IMG/VR virus record: IMGVR_UViG_3300048111_000055 | Coordinates: 1-35,876 of that record | Source of the DNA: a virus | DNA length: 35,876 nt | Strand: one strand, 5' to 3' | In this document: piece after piece, positions 5,495 through 12,704 of the stretch | How the letters are laid out: the number at the start of each line of letters is the position of its first letter | Position numbering within the stretch: position 1 is the first letter of the stretch | Program-made: the position numbers and the translations under genes | The notes under the pieces: generated by a model | Told to the model about the DNA's origin: nothing | Seen by the model: the letters and a program-made list of their open reading frames with translations, nothing else | Database searches by the model: none

Positions 5495-7219
5495 TTAGGC
5501 CGCAGTCTTAACTTTAGAGAAGTTTTTATCTTTGAAGAACTCTAATCGTCTATCAAAGAAATGATCCTCTAGTTCGCCTTTGTGTGAGATTACAAACACA
5601 TGGGTGTCCTCACCCAGACTGTTGATAATCTTCATCAAGTTGTCAACACCCTCATCATCCAGAGACGAGTCAAAAGTCTCGTCCAGAATTAGTAGGTTGG
5701 TGGCAACTGAATTCTTCATCTTCGCAATCTGTCTCCAAGTAAATAGTAGAGACAAGTCAATACGTTGTTTCTCACCTTCCGAGAATGAGTCGTATGTAAA
5801 CGAGTCACGATGACGTGAACGGATAGTCTCTTGGAAAGATTCGTCCAGATCAAAGTGTACGAAGAAATCTAGAGTCTGCAAGTGTTGGTTAGTCAACTGA
5901 TTGATTACAGGAATATACTGTTTGATAATCTTGGTCTTGATACCAGTATCTTTCAGTAGTTCCGCATTCACTTGGTTGTAGGCCATCTGTTCGTTCAGTT
6001 TGAACTTATCCTCGGTCAGAGTCAGTTCAGACTCACGCAGAGTTTCTAACTCACGGTTTGCCTTCTCTAGATCACCAGTCTCTCCTTGCATCTTTGTGAG
6101 GTCAGACTGGATAGATGTAATGTTATTTTGTAAACGAGAAATAGTCTGGTTGTTGTTATTGAGTTCGTTTTGCCAGTTACGTACCGCTTCCATCATCGCT
6201 TCGTATGAGTCAGCAAGAGATAAGAAGTCTTTCTCTTTCTTGTCTGCCTCGACCATCGCATCGTTCAGTTCCTTCGCACGTGATTTAGACTTCTCGATCT
6301 TTTCTTTCTTCAGATCTTCACCGATGTCCTGATCACATGTAGGACAGATATCGTTCTCCTCAAAGAACTTGGACTCTTTTACAACTGCCTTTATCTGTGT
6401 CTTGAATGTCGCCATGTACGAACTGAGTTCACTACGATCCTTCACCAGTTTCGCAATGTCTGCCTCTAACGGAGGTTGTCTCTCCGTGATGTCTCCACTA
6501 AGTTTAGTATTGCGTTCCTGTAACTCAGTGATCTCCGCATTTATTTCAGAGATCTTATCTTCTTTCTCTTTACGGTATGCGGTATTCACGGCATTGAGAT
6601 CACGTAGGTATTTCTTCTGTGCGTTGATCTTTGTTTTTGCCATCTCTAGACTGTGAGTCGCATTGCGTACCTCGTCCTTCAGTACGCCCATCTTCTCTTT
6701 CAGTAGTCCGTTCATCTTAGAGAACACACCAATGTCTAGAAGGTCTTCAATTACATCACGTCTTGCACCAGACGCCAGTTGCATAAACGGTACAAAAGAA
6801 CTTGATCCGAGAACAACAATCTGGTGGAAACTCTTGTGAGTCAACTTCAGAATATTTTTCTCTAGAACCTGTTGATATTCTTTTGCGTGTGAGTTCTGAT
6901 TGATCATATTACCGTTGACCCAGATCTCAAAGATGTTCGGTTTGATACCCCGAATAATCTTGTACGACTGAGAACCAACAGAAAACTCTACCTCAACAAG
7001 TGTGCCTTTGTTGTTGATAGTGTTGACCAACTGCGGTTTAGAAATCTTGCGATGTGGTTTCCCAAATAGACCGAACGACAGGGCATCCAACATCGTTGAT
7101 TTGCCCGCACCGTTGTGTCCCACCACAAGAGTAGTAGATGAATGAACGAAATCAATTTCAGTGAAATTGTTTCCAGTACTTAAAAAGTTCTTGAATCGGA
7201 GTTTTTCAAATTTAATCAT
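5495..7219 (-). CDS. 46: Recombination endonuclease subunit gp46 (Rad50/SbcC-like)
   Basis: gp46 is the ATPase of the gp46-gp47 nuclease that resects DNA ends for recombination-dependent replication. The 574 aa (T4: 560) show Walker A GHNGAGKS at 34-41, two long coiled coils around a zinc-hook motif CPTC, the ABC signature FSEGEKQRIDL and Walker B LLILDETFD near the C-terminus. ATG 7219 matches the family N-terminus, but there is no Shine-Dalgarno and the promoter at 7228-7256 would start transcription within a few bases of it. The partner gp47 lies upstream, separated by three small ORFs, rather than adjacent. Confidence 0.97.
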   Translation of the reverse strand: MIKFEKLRFKNFLSTGNNFTEIDFVHSSTTLVVGHNGAGKSTMLDALSFGLFGKPHRKISKPQLVNTINNKGTLVEVEFSVGSQSYKIIRGIKPNIFEIWVNGNMINQNSHAKEYQQVLEKNILKLTHKSFHQIVVLGSSSFVPFMQLASGARRDVIEDLLDIGVFSKMNGLLKEKMGVLKDEVRNATHSLEMAKTKINAQKKYLRDLNAVNTAYRKEKEDKISEINAEITELQERNTKLSGDITERQPPLEADIAKLVKDRSELSSYMATFKTQIKAVVKESKFFEENDICPTCDQDIGEDLKKEKIEKSKSRAKELNDAMVEADKKEKDFLSLADSYEAMMEAVRNWQNELNNNNQTISRLQNNITSIQSDLTKMQGETGDLEKANRELETLRESELTLTEDKFKLNEQMAYNQVNAELLKDTGIKTKIIKQYIPVINQLTNQHLQTLDFFVHFDLDESFQETIRSRHRDSFTYDSFSEGEKQRIDLSLLFTWRQIAKMKNSVATNLLILDETFDSSLDDEGVDNLMKIINSLGEDTHVFVISHKGELEDHFFDRRLEFFKDKNFSKVKTAA

Positions 7220-7227
7220 AGGTACGT

Positions 7228-7256
7228 ATTATACACTATCCATATCAAAAAGTCAA
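7228..7256 (-). promoter_or_regulatory. Sigma70-type promoter almost abutting gene 46
   Basis: On the minus strand TTGACT (7251-7256), 17 bp, TATAAT (7228-7233). The expected start site is about 7221, two or three bases before the ATG of gene 46, so the mRNA would be nearly leaderless. The -35 element ends just 3 bases past the stop of the 68-aa gene. Confidence 0.78.
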
Positions 7257-7259
7257 GGA

Positions 7260-7466
7260 TTATTCTTCTTCAGCAATCAGTCTTCCGACATTGATGATAA
7301 AGAACGGTATGAGTATTACTGTTCCATAAAATTGACGAGGTTCTGGTTCCTCGGTAAGTGAGTTCATTGTCCAGACCAACTTACTATCAACGAATTCGAT
7401 GTCGAAGCCTATTCCGTTGCGTAAGTCCAGATTCCATATTCTTCCTAACCAAAACTTGGTAAACAT
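7260..7466 (-). CDS. Hypothetical protein, 68 aa
   Basis: ATG 7466 overlaps the stop of the gene before it as TAATG, so the two are translationally coupled. The chain begins MFTKFWLGRIWNLDLRNGIG, contains a strand-rich middle part (GFDIEFVDSKLVWTMNSL) and a hydrophobic segment (FYGTVILIPFFIINVGRLI) near the C-terminus before an acidic end (AEEE). The hydrophobic part could be a membrane segment or the core of a small beta-sheet fold; the mixed pattern does not decide. I do not recognise it. It lies between gp47 and gp46 in a recombination block. Confidence 0.65.
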   Translation of the reverse strand: MFTKFWLGRIWNLDLRNGIGFDIEFVDSKLVWTMNSLTEEPEPRQFYGTVILIPFFIINVGRLIAEEE

Positions 7467-7660
7467 TATTCTTCTTCCTTTTCTTCTGGTGGTTTTTTCA
7501 ACCAGTGATTTATGTATTGCGAGTTAACATCGGCTGCATCATCAACCGCACTTGGTTTATCTTTCTTCCTAAAGATCGCATCGTAATTATCATTATACTT
7601 CTCACGGTCGGTGGGTCTTTGTTTAGAACCTTTACCGCCATGCCAATTACTATTTGACAT
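7466..7660 (-). CDS. Hypothetical hydrophilic protein, 64 aa
   Basis: The ATG at 7660 is chosen over an in-frame start at 7708 because the upstream part lies entirely within the 52-aa gene; GGAGG precedes it by 11 bases. The protein is very polar and rich in Lys, Asp and Asn (MSNSNWHGGKGSKQRP, then EKYNDNYDAIFRKK) with an acidic C-terminal end (PPEEKEEE). I recall similar short 'GGKGSKQRP' proteins in T4-like cyanophages, of unknown function. It looks largely disordered, and might bind nucleic acid through its Gly/Lys-rich start, which is speculation. Confidence 0.65.
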   Translation of the reverse strand: MSNSNWHGGKGSKQRPTDREKYNDNYDAIFRKKDKPSAVDDAADVNSQYINHWLKKPPEEKEEE

Positions 7661-7808
7661 TCTGGAGTTTGCCTCCTTGTTTAGAGATCTCCTCGACCAC
7701 GTCCCCAAACATTCCTTTATTCTGGTGACTCATCGCCTGATAGTTTCTCTTGTCAGACTTTCTGTTAATACCAGCCTTTCGCATTAACTTCGCTTTCTTT
7801 CCGTTCAT
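7650..7808 (-). CDS. Small basic protein, 52 aa
   Basis: This short frame starts at ATG 7808, with AGGAG 6 bases upstream, directly after gp47 (9 bases), and ends 11 bases inside the next gene. The first half is strongly basic (MNGKKAKLMRKAGINRKSDKR). The second half has SHQNKGMFGDVVEEISKQGG. The good ribosome-binding site and overlapping arrangement support it as a real gene. The charge suggests nucleic-acid binding, but there is no recognised domain. Confidence 0.65.
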   Translation of the reverse strand: MNGKKAKLMRKAGINRKSDKRNYQAMSHQNKGMFGDVVEEISKQGGKLQNVK

Positions 7809-7817
7809 CCTATTCTC

Positions 7818-8876
7818 CTAGGCAATTTCTGTGCTTTGCGCTTCTTTCATTAATGAATTGATTTCTTTTTTGATCCGATCCTTGTCCAGATCCGTATGTA
7901 CAGCATCAATGTAATTATACATCAATGTCTCGGTATCTTCTACACTCACCGCATCATCGTTTACCGCATCTCCACTAAACTCTTTGAAGTCTTCTGCAAT
8001 CTTTAGTTCGTGAATCTTCATACTCTGTACACGATCTACAAATCGTTCGAACTTGTATGGGTCGCCTTTGTTCACAACGATCATCTTGACAAAGTGATCT
8101 TCAAGATAACGCAGATCTTCGAACTTGTTCATCTTCTCGTGATCGTAGTAAACCTTCTTGTGGATCGTGACTGGATTGTGAACTGGGGTCAGTTCTCTTG
8201 TTTCAGTATCAAGAACGTGGAAGTATTTCTTGTCGTCACAATCAGACCAGAAGAACTCCATCTGTGAACCGAGATAGTGGATGTTATTCTGTGACGAACG
8301 AGTGTGGAAGTGTCCTGACAGAACCATGTCGAATCTTTCAAAGTGAGACATACTCATGCCACCGTGACACGGAATACCCTTGGACATCTCGAACCCATCC
8401 AACTCTAGGTGTGCGCCAACAATATCTGCCTTACAGTTCGCAAGGAAGTCTAGTGTGTCCTTCTCGTTCTCTGGTGTAATCCAAGGAACCAATGCCATAT
8501 CCATCTTACCATAACGCATGACAGTATTGTCCAGAATTACATTCACCTCATTCATGTAGTGACCTTGTAACTCTTTGAGTGCGTTCAGTTCGTTGGTGTT
8601 CTTGAAGTAGGCATCGTGGTTACCGACAATGATATCCATCGTGATACCATACTCACGCAACTTCTCTAGAAAGATTTTGCGGTTGTGTTTCAGTGCCTTG
8701 AAGTTGATCGTCTTACGGTTATCGTAGTAGTCCCCAAGGTGAATGATCTGTTTGATATCATTCTCTAGAAGGTATGGGAAAAAGACATCTCTATAGAACT
8801 TCTCTTGATAGTCCATAAAGATGTCAGATGAATTACGAATACCACAGTGCGTATCATTTAAGATCGCTAATTTCAT
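7818..8876 (-). CDS. 47: Recombination endonuclease subunit gp47 (Mre11/SbcD-like)
   Basis: gp47 is the metal-dependent nuclease partner of gp46. The 352 aa (T4: 339) show the metallophosphoesterase motifs in order: D8-x-H10 in NDTHCG, G-D in HLGDYYD (47-52), GNHD at 85-88, and GHFH at 188-191, all supplying ligands for two metal ions. It starts at ATG 8876 with AGG-type pairing upstream (AATAGGTATATT) and has its own promoter at 8909-8937. It works with gp46, UvsX, UvsY and UvsW in recombination-driven replication. Confidence 0.97.
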   Translation of the reverse strand: MKLAILNDTHCGIRNSSDIFMDYQEKFYRDVFFPYLLENDIKQIIHLGDYYDNRKTINFKALKHNRKIFLEKLREYGITMDIIVGNHDAYFKNTNELNALKELQGHYMNEVNVILDNTVMRYGKMDMALVPWITPENEKDTLDFLANCKADIVGAHLELDGFEMSKGIPCHGGMSMSHFERFDMVLSGHFHTRSSQNNIHYLGSQMEFFWSDCDDKKYFHVLDTETRELTPVHNPVTIHKKVYYDHEKMNKFEDLRYLEDHFVKMIVVNKGDPYKFERFVDRVQSMKIHELKIAEDFKEFSGDAVNDDAVSVEDTETLMYNYIDAVHTDLDKDRIKKEINSLMKEAQSTEIA

Positions 8877-8904
8877 AATATACCTATTACTATTAAAATA
8901 TAAG

Positions 8905-8936
8905 TGACATTATACCACGTGGGCAGTATAATGTCA
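8905..8936. repeat. Inverted repeat spanning the gene 47 promoter
   Basis: TGACATTATA at 8905-8914 is perfectly repeated in inverted form at 8927-8936, with a further palindrome CCACGTGG at 8915-8922 between the arms. Each arm contains a TATAAT (-10) on one strand and most of a TTGACA (-35) on the other, so the same DNA can be read as a promoter in both directions. Confidence 0.8.
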
Positions 8937-8937
8937 A
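8909..8937 (-). promoter_or_regulatory. Sigma70-type promoter upstream of gene 47
   Basis: On the minus strand TTGACA (8932-8937), 17 bp, TATAAT (8909-8914), giving a start near 8902 and a leader of about 26 bases. The -35 box lies 4 bases after the stop codon of gene 55. Confidence 0.8.
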
Positions 8938-8941
8938 GCAC

Positions 8942-9541
8942 TTATTCAGTAAAGTGTCCAGTCAAATCAGAGTCAACGTTTACTGCCCGTCTCTTACGTT
9001 GTTTCTTCTCTTCCTTGGCATACTGTTTGAACTCTGCATCGGCAGACTTAACAACATCAATACGTTGTCGTAGTATGTCAACAAAGGGTAGAACATTACT
9101 GTAGTCGGTGTTACCGTCATCATGAGTCAGATCAAGGAAGTTCTCGATTCCTGCCTCTGCGATATATTTCATCTTGATATCTTGTTGACGTTTTTCTTTC
9201 TGGATCCTACGTAGGAATGCATACCATGTAATTTGAGTGAAGTATGCGAATGCATTTGGTTTACCTGATCGTGTCGCAGCTTCTAGATTGTAGTTCTCGA
9301 TTGCCTTCAGACAATTCTCGACTGCATCCATCACCATCTCTTCACGATAAGTGTACCTGACAAAGTTTGCCTTGTGTGACAATCCTTCACTAATCTTCAG
9401 AAAACATTCTGCGATGTAGTTAGGTACAACTGGTTTTGGTTTTCCCGCTTCCTTACACATACGTGCATGACTGACATAAGTAACCACCGCCTGTGAGAAG
9501 TCGGCGTTATTTACGTAATGCGGTTTTTCTTTTGGTTTCAT
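8942..9541 (-). CDS. 55: Late-transcription sigma factor gp55
   Basis: gp55 replaces the host sigma factor and directs RNA polymerase to TATAAATA late promoters, together with the gp45 clamp. The 199 aa (T4: 185) show the sigma region-2-like stretch AFAYFTQITWYAFLRRIQKE that recognises the -10 element, preceded by the helical segment VENCLKAIENYNLEAATRSG. Several starts are possible within a dozen bases: GTG 9553, ATG 9550 and ATG 9541. I choose 9541, because AGGAG would be too close to the others, but the spacing (11) is not ideal. Five late promoters in this window are its likely targets. Confidence 0.92.
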   Translation of the reverse strand: MKPKEKPHYVNNADFSQAVVTYVSHARMCKEAGKPKPVVPNYIAECFLKISEGLSHKANFVRYTYREEMVMDAVENCLKAIENYNLEAATRSGKPNAFAYFTQITWYAFLRRIQKEKRQQDIKMKYIAEAGIENFLDLTHDDGNTDYSNVLPFVDILRQRIDVVKSADAEFKQYAKEEKKQRKRRAVNVDSDLTGHFTE

Positions 9542-9568
9542 ATTATACATCACTCCTATTTAATGCAT

Positions 9569-9597
9569 ATTATATCACAATTTGGAATCAGAGTCAA
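9569..9597 (-). promoter_or_regulatory. Sigma70-type promoter upstream of gene 55
   Basis: On the minus strand TTGACT (9592-9597), 17 bp, TATAAT (9569-9574). The -35 box lies inside the last codons of the nucleotidyltransferase gene, where it encodes Leu-Asp. Confidence 0.8.
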
Positions 9598-10009
9598 GTT
9601 CTTTTATACAAACTCTGTTTCTTAAATCACTCGTAGAGAATCGGTGATCTCTTTGATTATAATAGATTTCTATTCCTCTGGAAGAACATATCGCTCTACC
9701 TGTAAACGTACCCGACTTATACTCCGAACCAATGATCCGTACATCTATATGTAACATAGACAAGATATCTTCTAGATCCTGTTCCGTGATATAAGGTATG
9801 ATTTCGTCAACATACTCCACAGCATTCAACTGCGTGTATCGTTCGACTATAGTTTGGATAGGTTTGTTCTTTTCTTTACGATCGAGACTAGGATCTACCT
9901 GTAGACCACATATAAGGTAGTCACATTGATCCTTAGCCTCTCTTAACATTGAGACATGTCCAGCGTGTAATAAATCAAATGCTGAACAGGTAAATCCTAC
10001 TTTTTTCAT
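9575..10009 (-). CDS. Cytidylyltransferase-like nucleotidyltransferase
   Basis: This 144-aa protein has the two signature motifs of the glycerol-3-phosphate cytidylyltransferase/FAD synthetase group: H15-A-G-H18 in FDLLHAGHVSML and RFSTSDLR at 123-130 (an RxSTxxxR-type motif). Enzymes of the group join a nucleotide to a phosphorylated alcohol or sugar. The substrate cannot be seen; in phages such enzymes may serve sugar or lipid activation. The length fits a single catalytic domain. ATG 10009 lacks a good Shine-Dalgarno (only AGTGAAAAAATT), and no minus-strand promoter was found in front of it. The 81-base gap upstream instead holds a consensus promoter pointing the other way. Confidence 0.85.
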   Translation of the reverse strand: MKKVGFTCSAFDLLHAGHVSMLREAKDQCDYLICGLQVDPSLDRKEKNKPIQTIVERYTQLNAVEYVDEIIPYITEQDLEDILSMLHIDVRIIGSEYKSGTFTGRAICSSRGIEIYYNQRDHRFSTSDLRNRVCIKELDSDSKL

Positions 10010-10027
10010 AATTTTTTCACTTTTCGC

Positions 10028-10056
10028 TTGACAAAGTTTGCACCGAACTGTATAAT
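10028..10056 (+). promoter_or_regulatory. Consensus sigma70 promoter on the plus strand, no ORF behind it
   Basis: TTGACA (10028-10033), 17 bp, TATAAT (10051-10056): both hexamers are perfect consensus. Transcription would start near 10063 and run antisense into the minus-strand genes at 10091-10525 and uvsW. The first ATG downstream is followed at once by a stop. A 5-bp hairpin (AGAAG/CTTCT, 10057-10070) overlaps the predicted start site. Confidence 0.65.
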
Positions 10057-10090
10057 AGAAGCACTCTTCTGCCAGTCAGTACATGTAAAT

Positions 10091-10525
10091 TTAGTGGATA
10101 GTTGGGAACGGTAAAACGTTACTCCCATCACTATCTTTCAGACCTGTATTTTCCTTTACATTATCTTCCATCTGTTTCATGATCTTTTCGAGTTGTTCTG
10201 TGGTCTCTTCTTCCATTTCGGCTCTAAGTTTTTCGACCTCGTTGACAGATGCCTGATACTGTCTCAACATGGCAGGCGCTGGATAAGTTATTGCTACAAC
10301 ATGCAAGGTTTTTATCAGACTATAAATTTCTGGGTCATCTTGGTATGTCATGAAGGGACGGAAAGAATGGTATCGAGTTCTGTCGTTCGCAATATCCGTC
10401 TGGAGTCTCAAGGCCCTTTTGACCACAAGATCGTATTCGGTCTCTTCTATAATTTCGGCAAGAACCTCTTCGCCTGTAGATAACTTCAGATGTTTAACTT
10501 CGTACAAGTCGATATCACTTATCAT
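10091..10525 (-). CDS. Hypothetical protein with Sm-like N-terminal pattern, 144 aa
   Basis: The gene overlaps uvsW by 11 bases and starts at ATG 10525 with AAGGGAAAA as ribosome-binding region. The N-terminal half (VKHLKLSTGEEVLAEIIEET, followed by a second strand pair DLVVKRALRLQ) has the shape of a small strongly bent beta-sheet like Sm/Lsm proteins, in which 'TGEEV' turns into a strand and a second strand follows. The C-terminal half is a charged helix (about residues 88-128, EKLRAEMEEETTEQLEKIMK) likely to form a coiled coil. I do not know a function; the Sm-like suggestion is weak. It is the last gene of the late uvsY-uvsW operon. Confidence 0.75.
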   Translation of the reverse strand: MISDIDLYEVKHLKLSTGEEVLAEIIEETEYDLVVKRALRLQTDIANDRTRYHSFRPFMTYQDDPEIYSLIKTLHVVAITYPAPAMLRQYQASVNEVEKLRAEMEEETTEQLEKIMKQMEDNVKENTGLKDSDGSNVLPFPTIH

Positions 10526-12014
10526 CTTTTTTCCCTTTCAAATTTATCGGATAGATTTTATACCTGAATCCTTCTTTGGTATAAATTTTAATTCTTTCCG
10601 CACTATGTTTTAACGTAAAATTTTTGTGTCCTTTAGTATGTAGGTCATCGGCAATGTCGTATAATTTGGTGGTCGCATCGTTATCTGACTTTCTCAATCC
10701 TCGTCCGATCGATTGAAGAACTTTGACCTGAGACTTGGAAGGACTAGCGAAAATGATATTATGCAAGTTCCGAATATTAATACCAGTGCTAAAAGTTCCA
10801 AGACTTGCGACAATGATTGCATTTTTCTGACCCTCTACTATTCCTCTGATTTGTTCACGATCGGTGGCGTCCACCTCACCCGACACATAAAATACTTTAC
10901 GATCATCGTCTGCCATCTCCTTCACTTGATCATAAAGTAACTTACCGTGTTTCTCCACAAACTGGAACAAGACTAACGTGTTCCCTTCCTGAGATGTGGC
11001 GAGATTCGTGACGAACCGCAATCTGTCGGGGTTAGTAACTATGTAGTCAATCTCTTCCTGATAAGATTTGTCTTTCATCATTTCACAGATATCATTATGG
11101 TATCGTAACAACAATACCGAGATATCCAGATCCGCCAGTGTCTTGTCTTCCTGTAACTGTACAGTCGTGGTCACCTGATAGGTTGGGCCGAACAATCCTT
11201 CGAGTACAAGTTTGTTCGTCTCCGTACCGTCAAGTGTACCTGTCGTACCGAATCTATATGAGGCATTGATACACTTGTCCATCATCGTAGACAGAGACTT
11301 CGCCTTAAATAGGTGTACCTCGTCACCGAACACCGAATCAAACTGTGTGAACCATTCCGTACCGAATCGGTAGATCGACTGCCATGTAGAAATGATTACT
11401 CGTTTGTCAGTATTCTTTTCCTTACCTGAGTAGATGCGGTGCGCCTCGTTGGCAACATCCATACCGTAGTCTTCGAAATCTTTGTACATCTGTTCCACTA
11501 GACTTGTTGTCGGAACAATAATCAACACCTTATTCTCTGTACGTTCTAGTACCCACTTCATAAGGTTGTAGATAATAAACGACTTACCAGAACCAGTCGG
11601 TGACAATAATAGACATCGTTTCTTTTCTATACCATGTACAATCGCATCATACTGATATCCCCGAACATCGAATGGCGCACCATAGTCTTTCAGTTCTTTC
11701 ATCAACTGGGGGTGATCGACTTTGTTCGTCATCGCTGGATGACCGTACTCTTCGTGTTCCACTAACTGTAGTGGGTAGAACCTGTCCGCACAGAATTTTT
11801 TCAGATGGTTGTAAAGACCAACAGGTAACGTCTTGGTCACCATGTTGTATAACTTTATTTTACCATCCCACCGTCTCGATTTATACGCAGGCATAAACCG
11901 ATAGCCAGGTACAAAGAACGAGAAGTAGTCTCGTAGTTCCTGACTCTGGTGTGCATTACACTCTACAGATAATAGAGAGTGACTCTGCAATCCTATGCGA
12001 ATCTGATTATCCAT
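10515..12014 (-). CDS. uvsW: UvsW recombination/repair helicase
   Basis: UvsW is a superfamily 2 helicase that removes R-loops and moves branched DNA, shifting the phage from origin-dependent to recombination-dependent replication. The 499 aa (near 500 in T4) show Walker A PTGSGKS at 139-145, a DExH-type Walker B DEVH at 231-234 and motif VI SIGRGLRKSD near the C-terminus. The N-terminal part before residue 110 corresponds to the small DNA-binding domain of UvsW. It overlaps glutaredoxin by 8 bases and the 144-aa gene by 11, so it is part of one operon driven from the late promoter at 13863; uvsW is a late gene in T4 as well. Confidence 0.96.
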   Translation of the reverse strand: MDNQIRIGLQSHSLLSVECNAHQSQELRDYFSFFVPGYRFMPAYKSRRWDGKIKLYNMVTKTLPVGLYNHLKKFCADRFYPLQLVEHEEYGHPAMTNKVDHPQLMKELKDYGAPFDVRGYQYDAIVHGIEKKRCLLLSPTGSGKSFIIYNLMKWVLERTENKVLIIVPTTSLVEQMYKDFEDYGMDVANEAHRIYSGKEKNTDKRVIISTWQSIYRFGTEWFTQFDSVFGDEVHLFKAKSLSTMMDKCINASYRFGTTGTLDGTETNKLVLEGLFGPTYQVTTTVQLQEDKTLADLDISVLLLRYHNDICEMMKDKSYQEEIDYIVTNPDRLRFVTNLATSQEGNTLVLFQFVEKHGKLLYDQVKEMADDDRKVFYVSGEVDATDREQIRGIVEGQKNAIIVASLGTFSTGINIRNLHNIIFASPSKSQVKVLQSIGRGLRKSDNDATTKLYDIADDLHTKGHKNFTLKHSAERIKIYTKEGFRYKIYPINLKGKKDDK

Positions 12015-12252
12015 TCAGTAACTTATTCAGTTCTGTGTAACCACCAACGTAACACCAAGTCTCTCCTTCTACAACGAAGATCTGTGGTACGGTGCGAAAT
12101 TCTTTACCAGCAATATCCTGTAGTCTATCCTGTTCTTCGGGTGCGACTTCGGTCAGACAACGATACTCGTAGTCCAATTCTTTTCTTTCTAGTACTGCTT
12201 TCGCCTGTGTACAATACCCACAGACAGGTGTTCCTATTACAACATATTTCAT
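12007..12252 (-). CDS. nrdC: Glutaredoxin
   Basis: This 81-aa thiol-disulfide carrier has the active site C11-G-Y-C14 near the N-terminus, the cis-Pro motif TVPQIFV, and a glycine pair followed by a polar helix (GGYTELNKLL) for glutathione binding. In T4, NrdC passes electrons to ribonucleotide reductase. ATG 12252 overlaps the uvsY stop (TAATG) with GAGG 10 bases upstream, indicating coupled translation. The location between UvsY and UvsW is not explained by the redox role. Confidence 0.92.
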   Translation of the reverse strand: MKYVVIGTPVCGYCTQAKAVLERKELDYEYRCLTEVAPEEQDRLQDIAGKEFRTVPQIFVVEGETWCYVGGYTELNKLLNG

Positions 12253-12701
12253 TATGATCCTGCCTCAAATTGTTTCCATCTGATCATATTACCGATCGTC
12301 TGGTGTCTCCAGTTAAGGTTATTTACTATTTCATTAAGTGTCTCAATTACGGTCTTTAGGTACGCAATCTTTTCTTCACTACGTTGAATCTCTGGGTCAG
12401 AGTCGTAGTAATGATCCATTTCGCCTTTGAGGATTTTTAGACCCCCGAATGGATCTGGTTCCCACCCTTTAGATTTAAGGGCGTTCTCATCCATCTTGCC
12501 ATTGTAGTACAACCATTTGTCTTTCAACAAAATCTTCTGTACGTGTTCTGCACGTTTGAGTGACAACTTGGCTGTGGATATGTACTGCAAATATTTTGCA
12601 TGTAACATCGGTGTGTTACGAGACGTTTCGTCTAGTTGATGTGTTGGGATTTGACAGTCTGTCTTCCACTCACTCAGTATCATTTCTAAATCTAGTTTCA
12701 T
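12252..12701 (-). CDS. uvsY: UvsY recombination mediator
   Basis: UvsY loads the UvsX recombinase on single-stranded DNA coated with gp32. The 149 aa (T4: 137) match the T4 pattern, with the basic segment AKLSLKRAEHVQKILLKDKW for DNA contact and the C-terminal helix NNLNWRHQTIGNMIRWKQFE, which in T4 makes the hexamer. ATG 12701 has GAGG 9 bases upstream. It is co-transcribed with uvsW and the oxygenase-like gene before it. Confidence 0.95.
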   Translation of the reverse strand: MKLDLEMILSEWKTDCQIPTHQLDETSRNTPMLHAKYLQYISTAKLSLKRAEHVQKILLKDKWLYYNGKMDENALKSKGWEPDPFGGLKILKGEMDHYYDSDPEIQRSEEKIAYLKTVIETLNEIVNNLNWRHQTIGNMIRWKQFEAGS

Positions 12702-12704
12702 AAT

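Noticed and set aside
10193-10613. Plus-strand frames downstream of the promoter at 10028
   Set aside because: They begin more than 100 bases after the promoter, lack ribosome-binding sites and oppose well-supported genes, so the promoter is better explained by an RNA.
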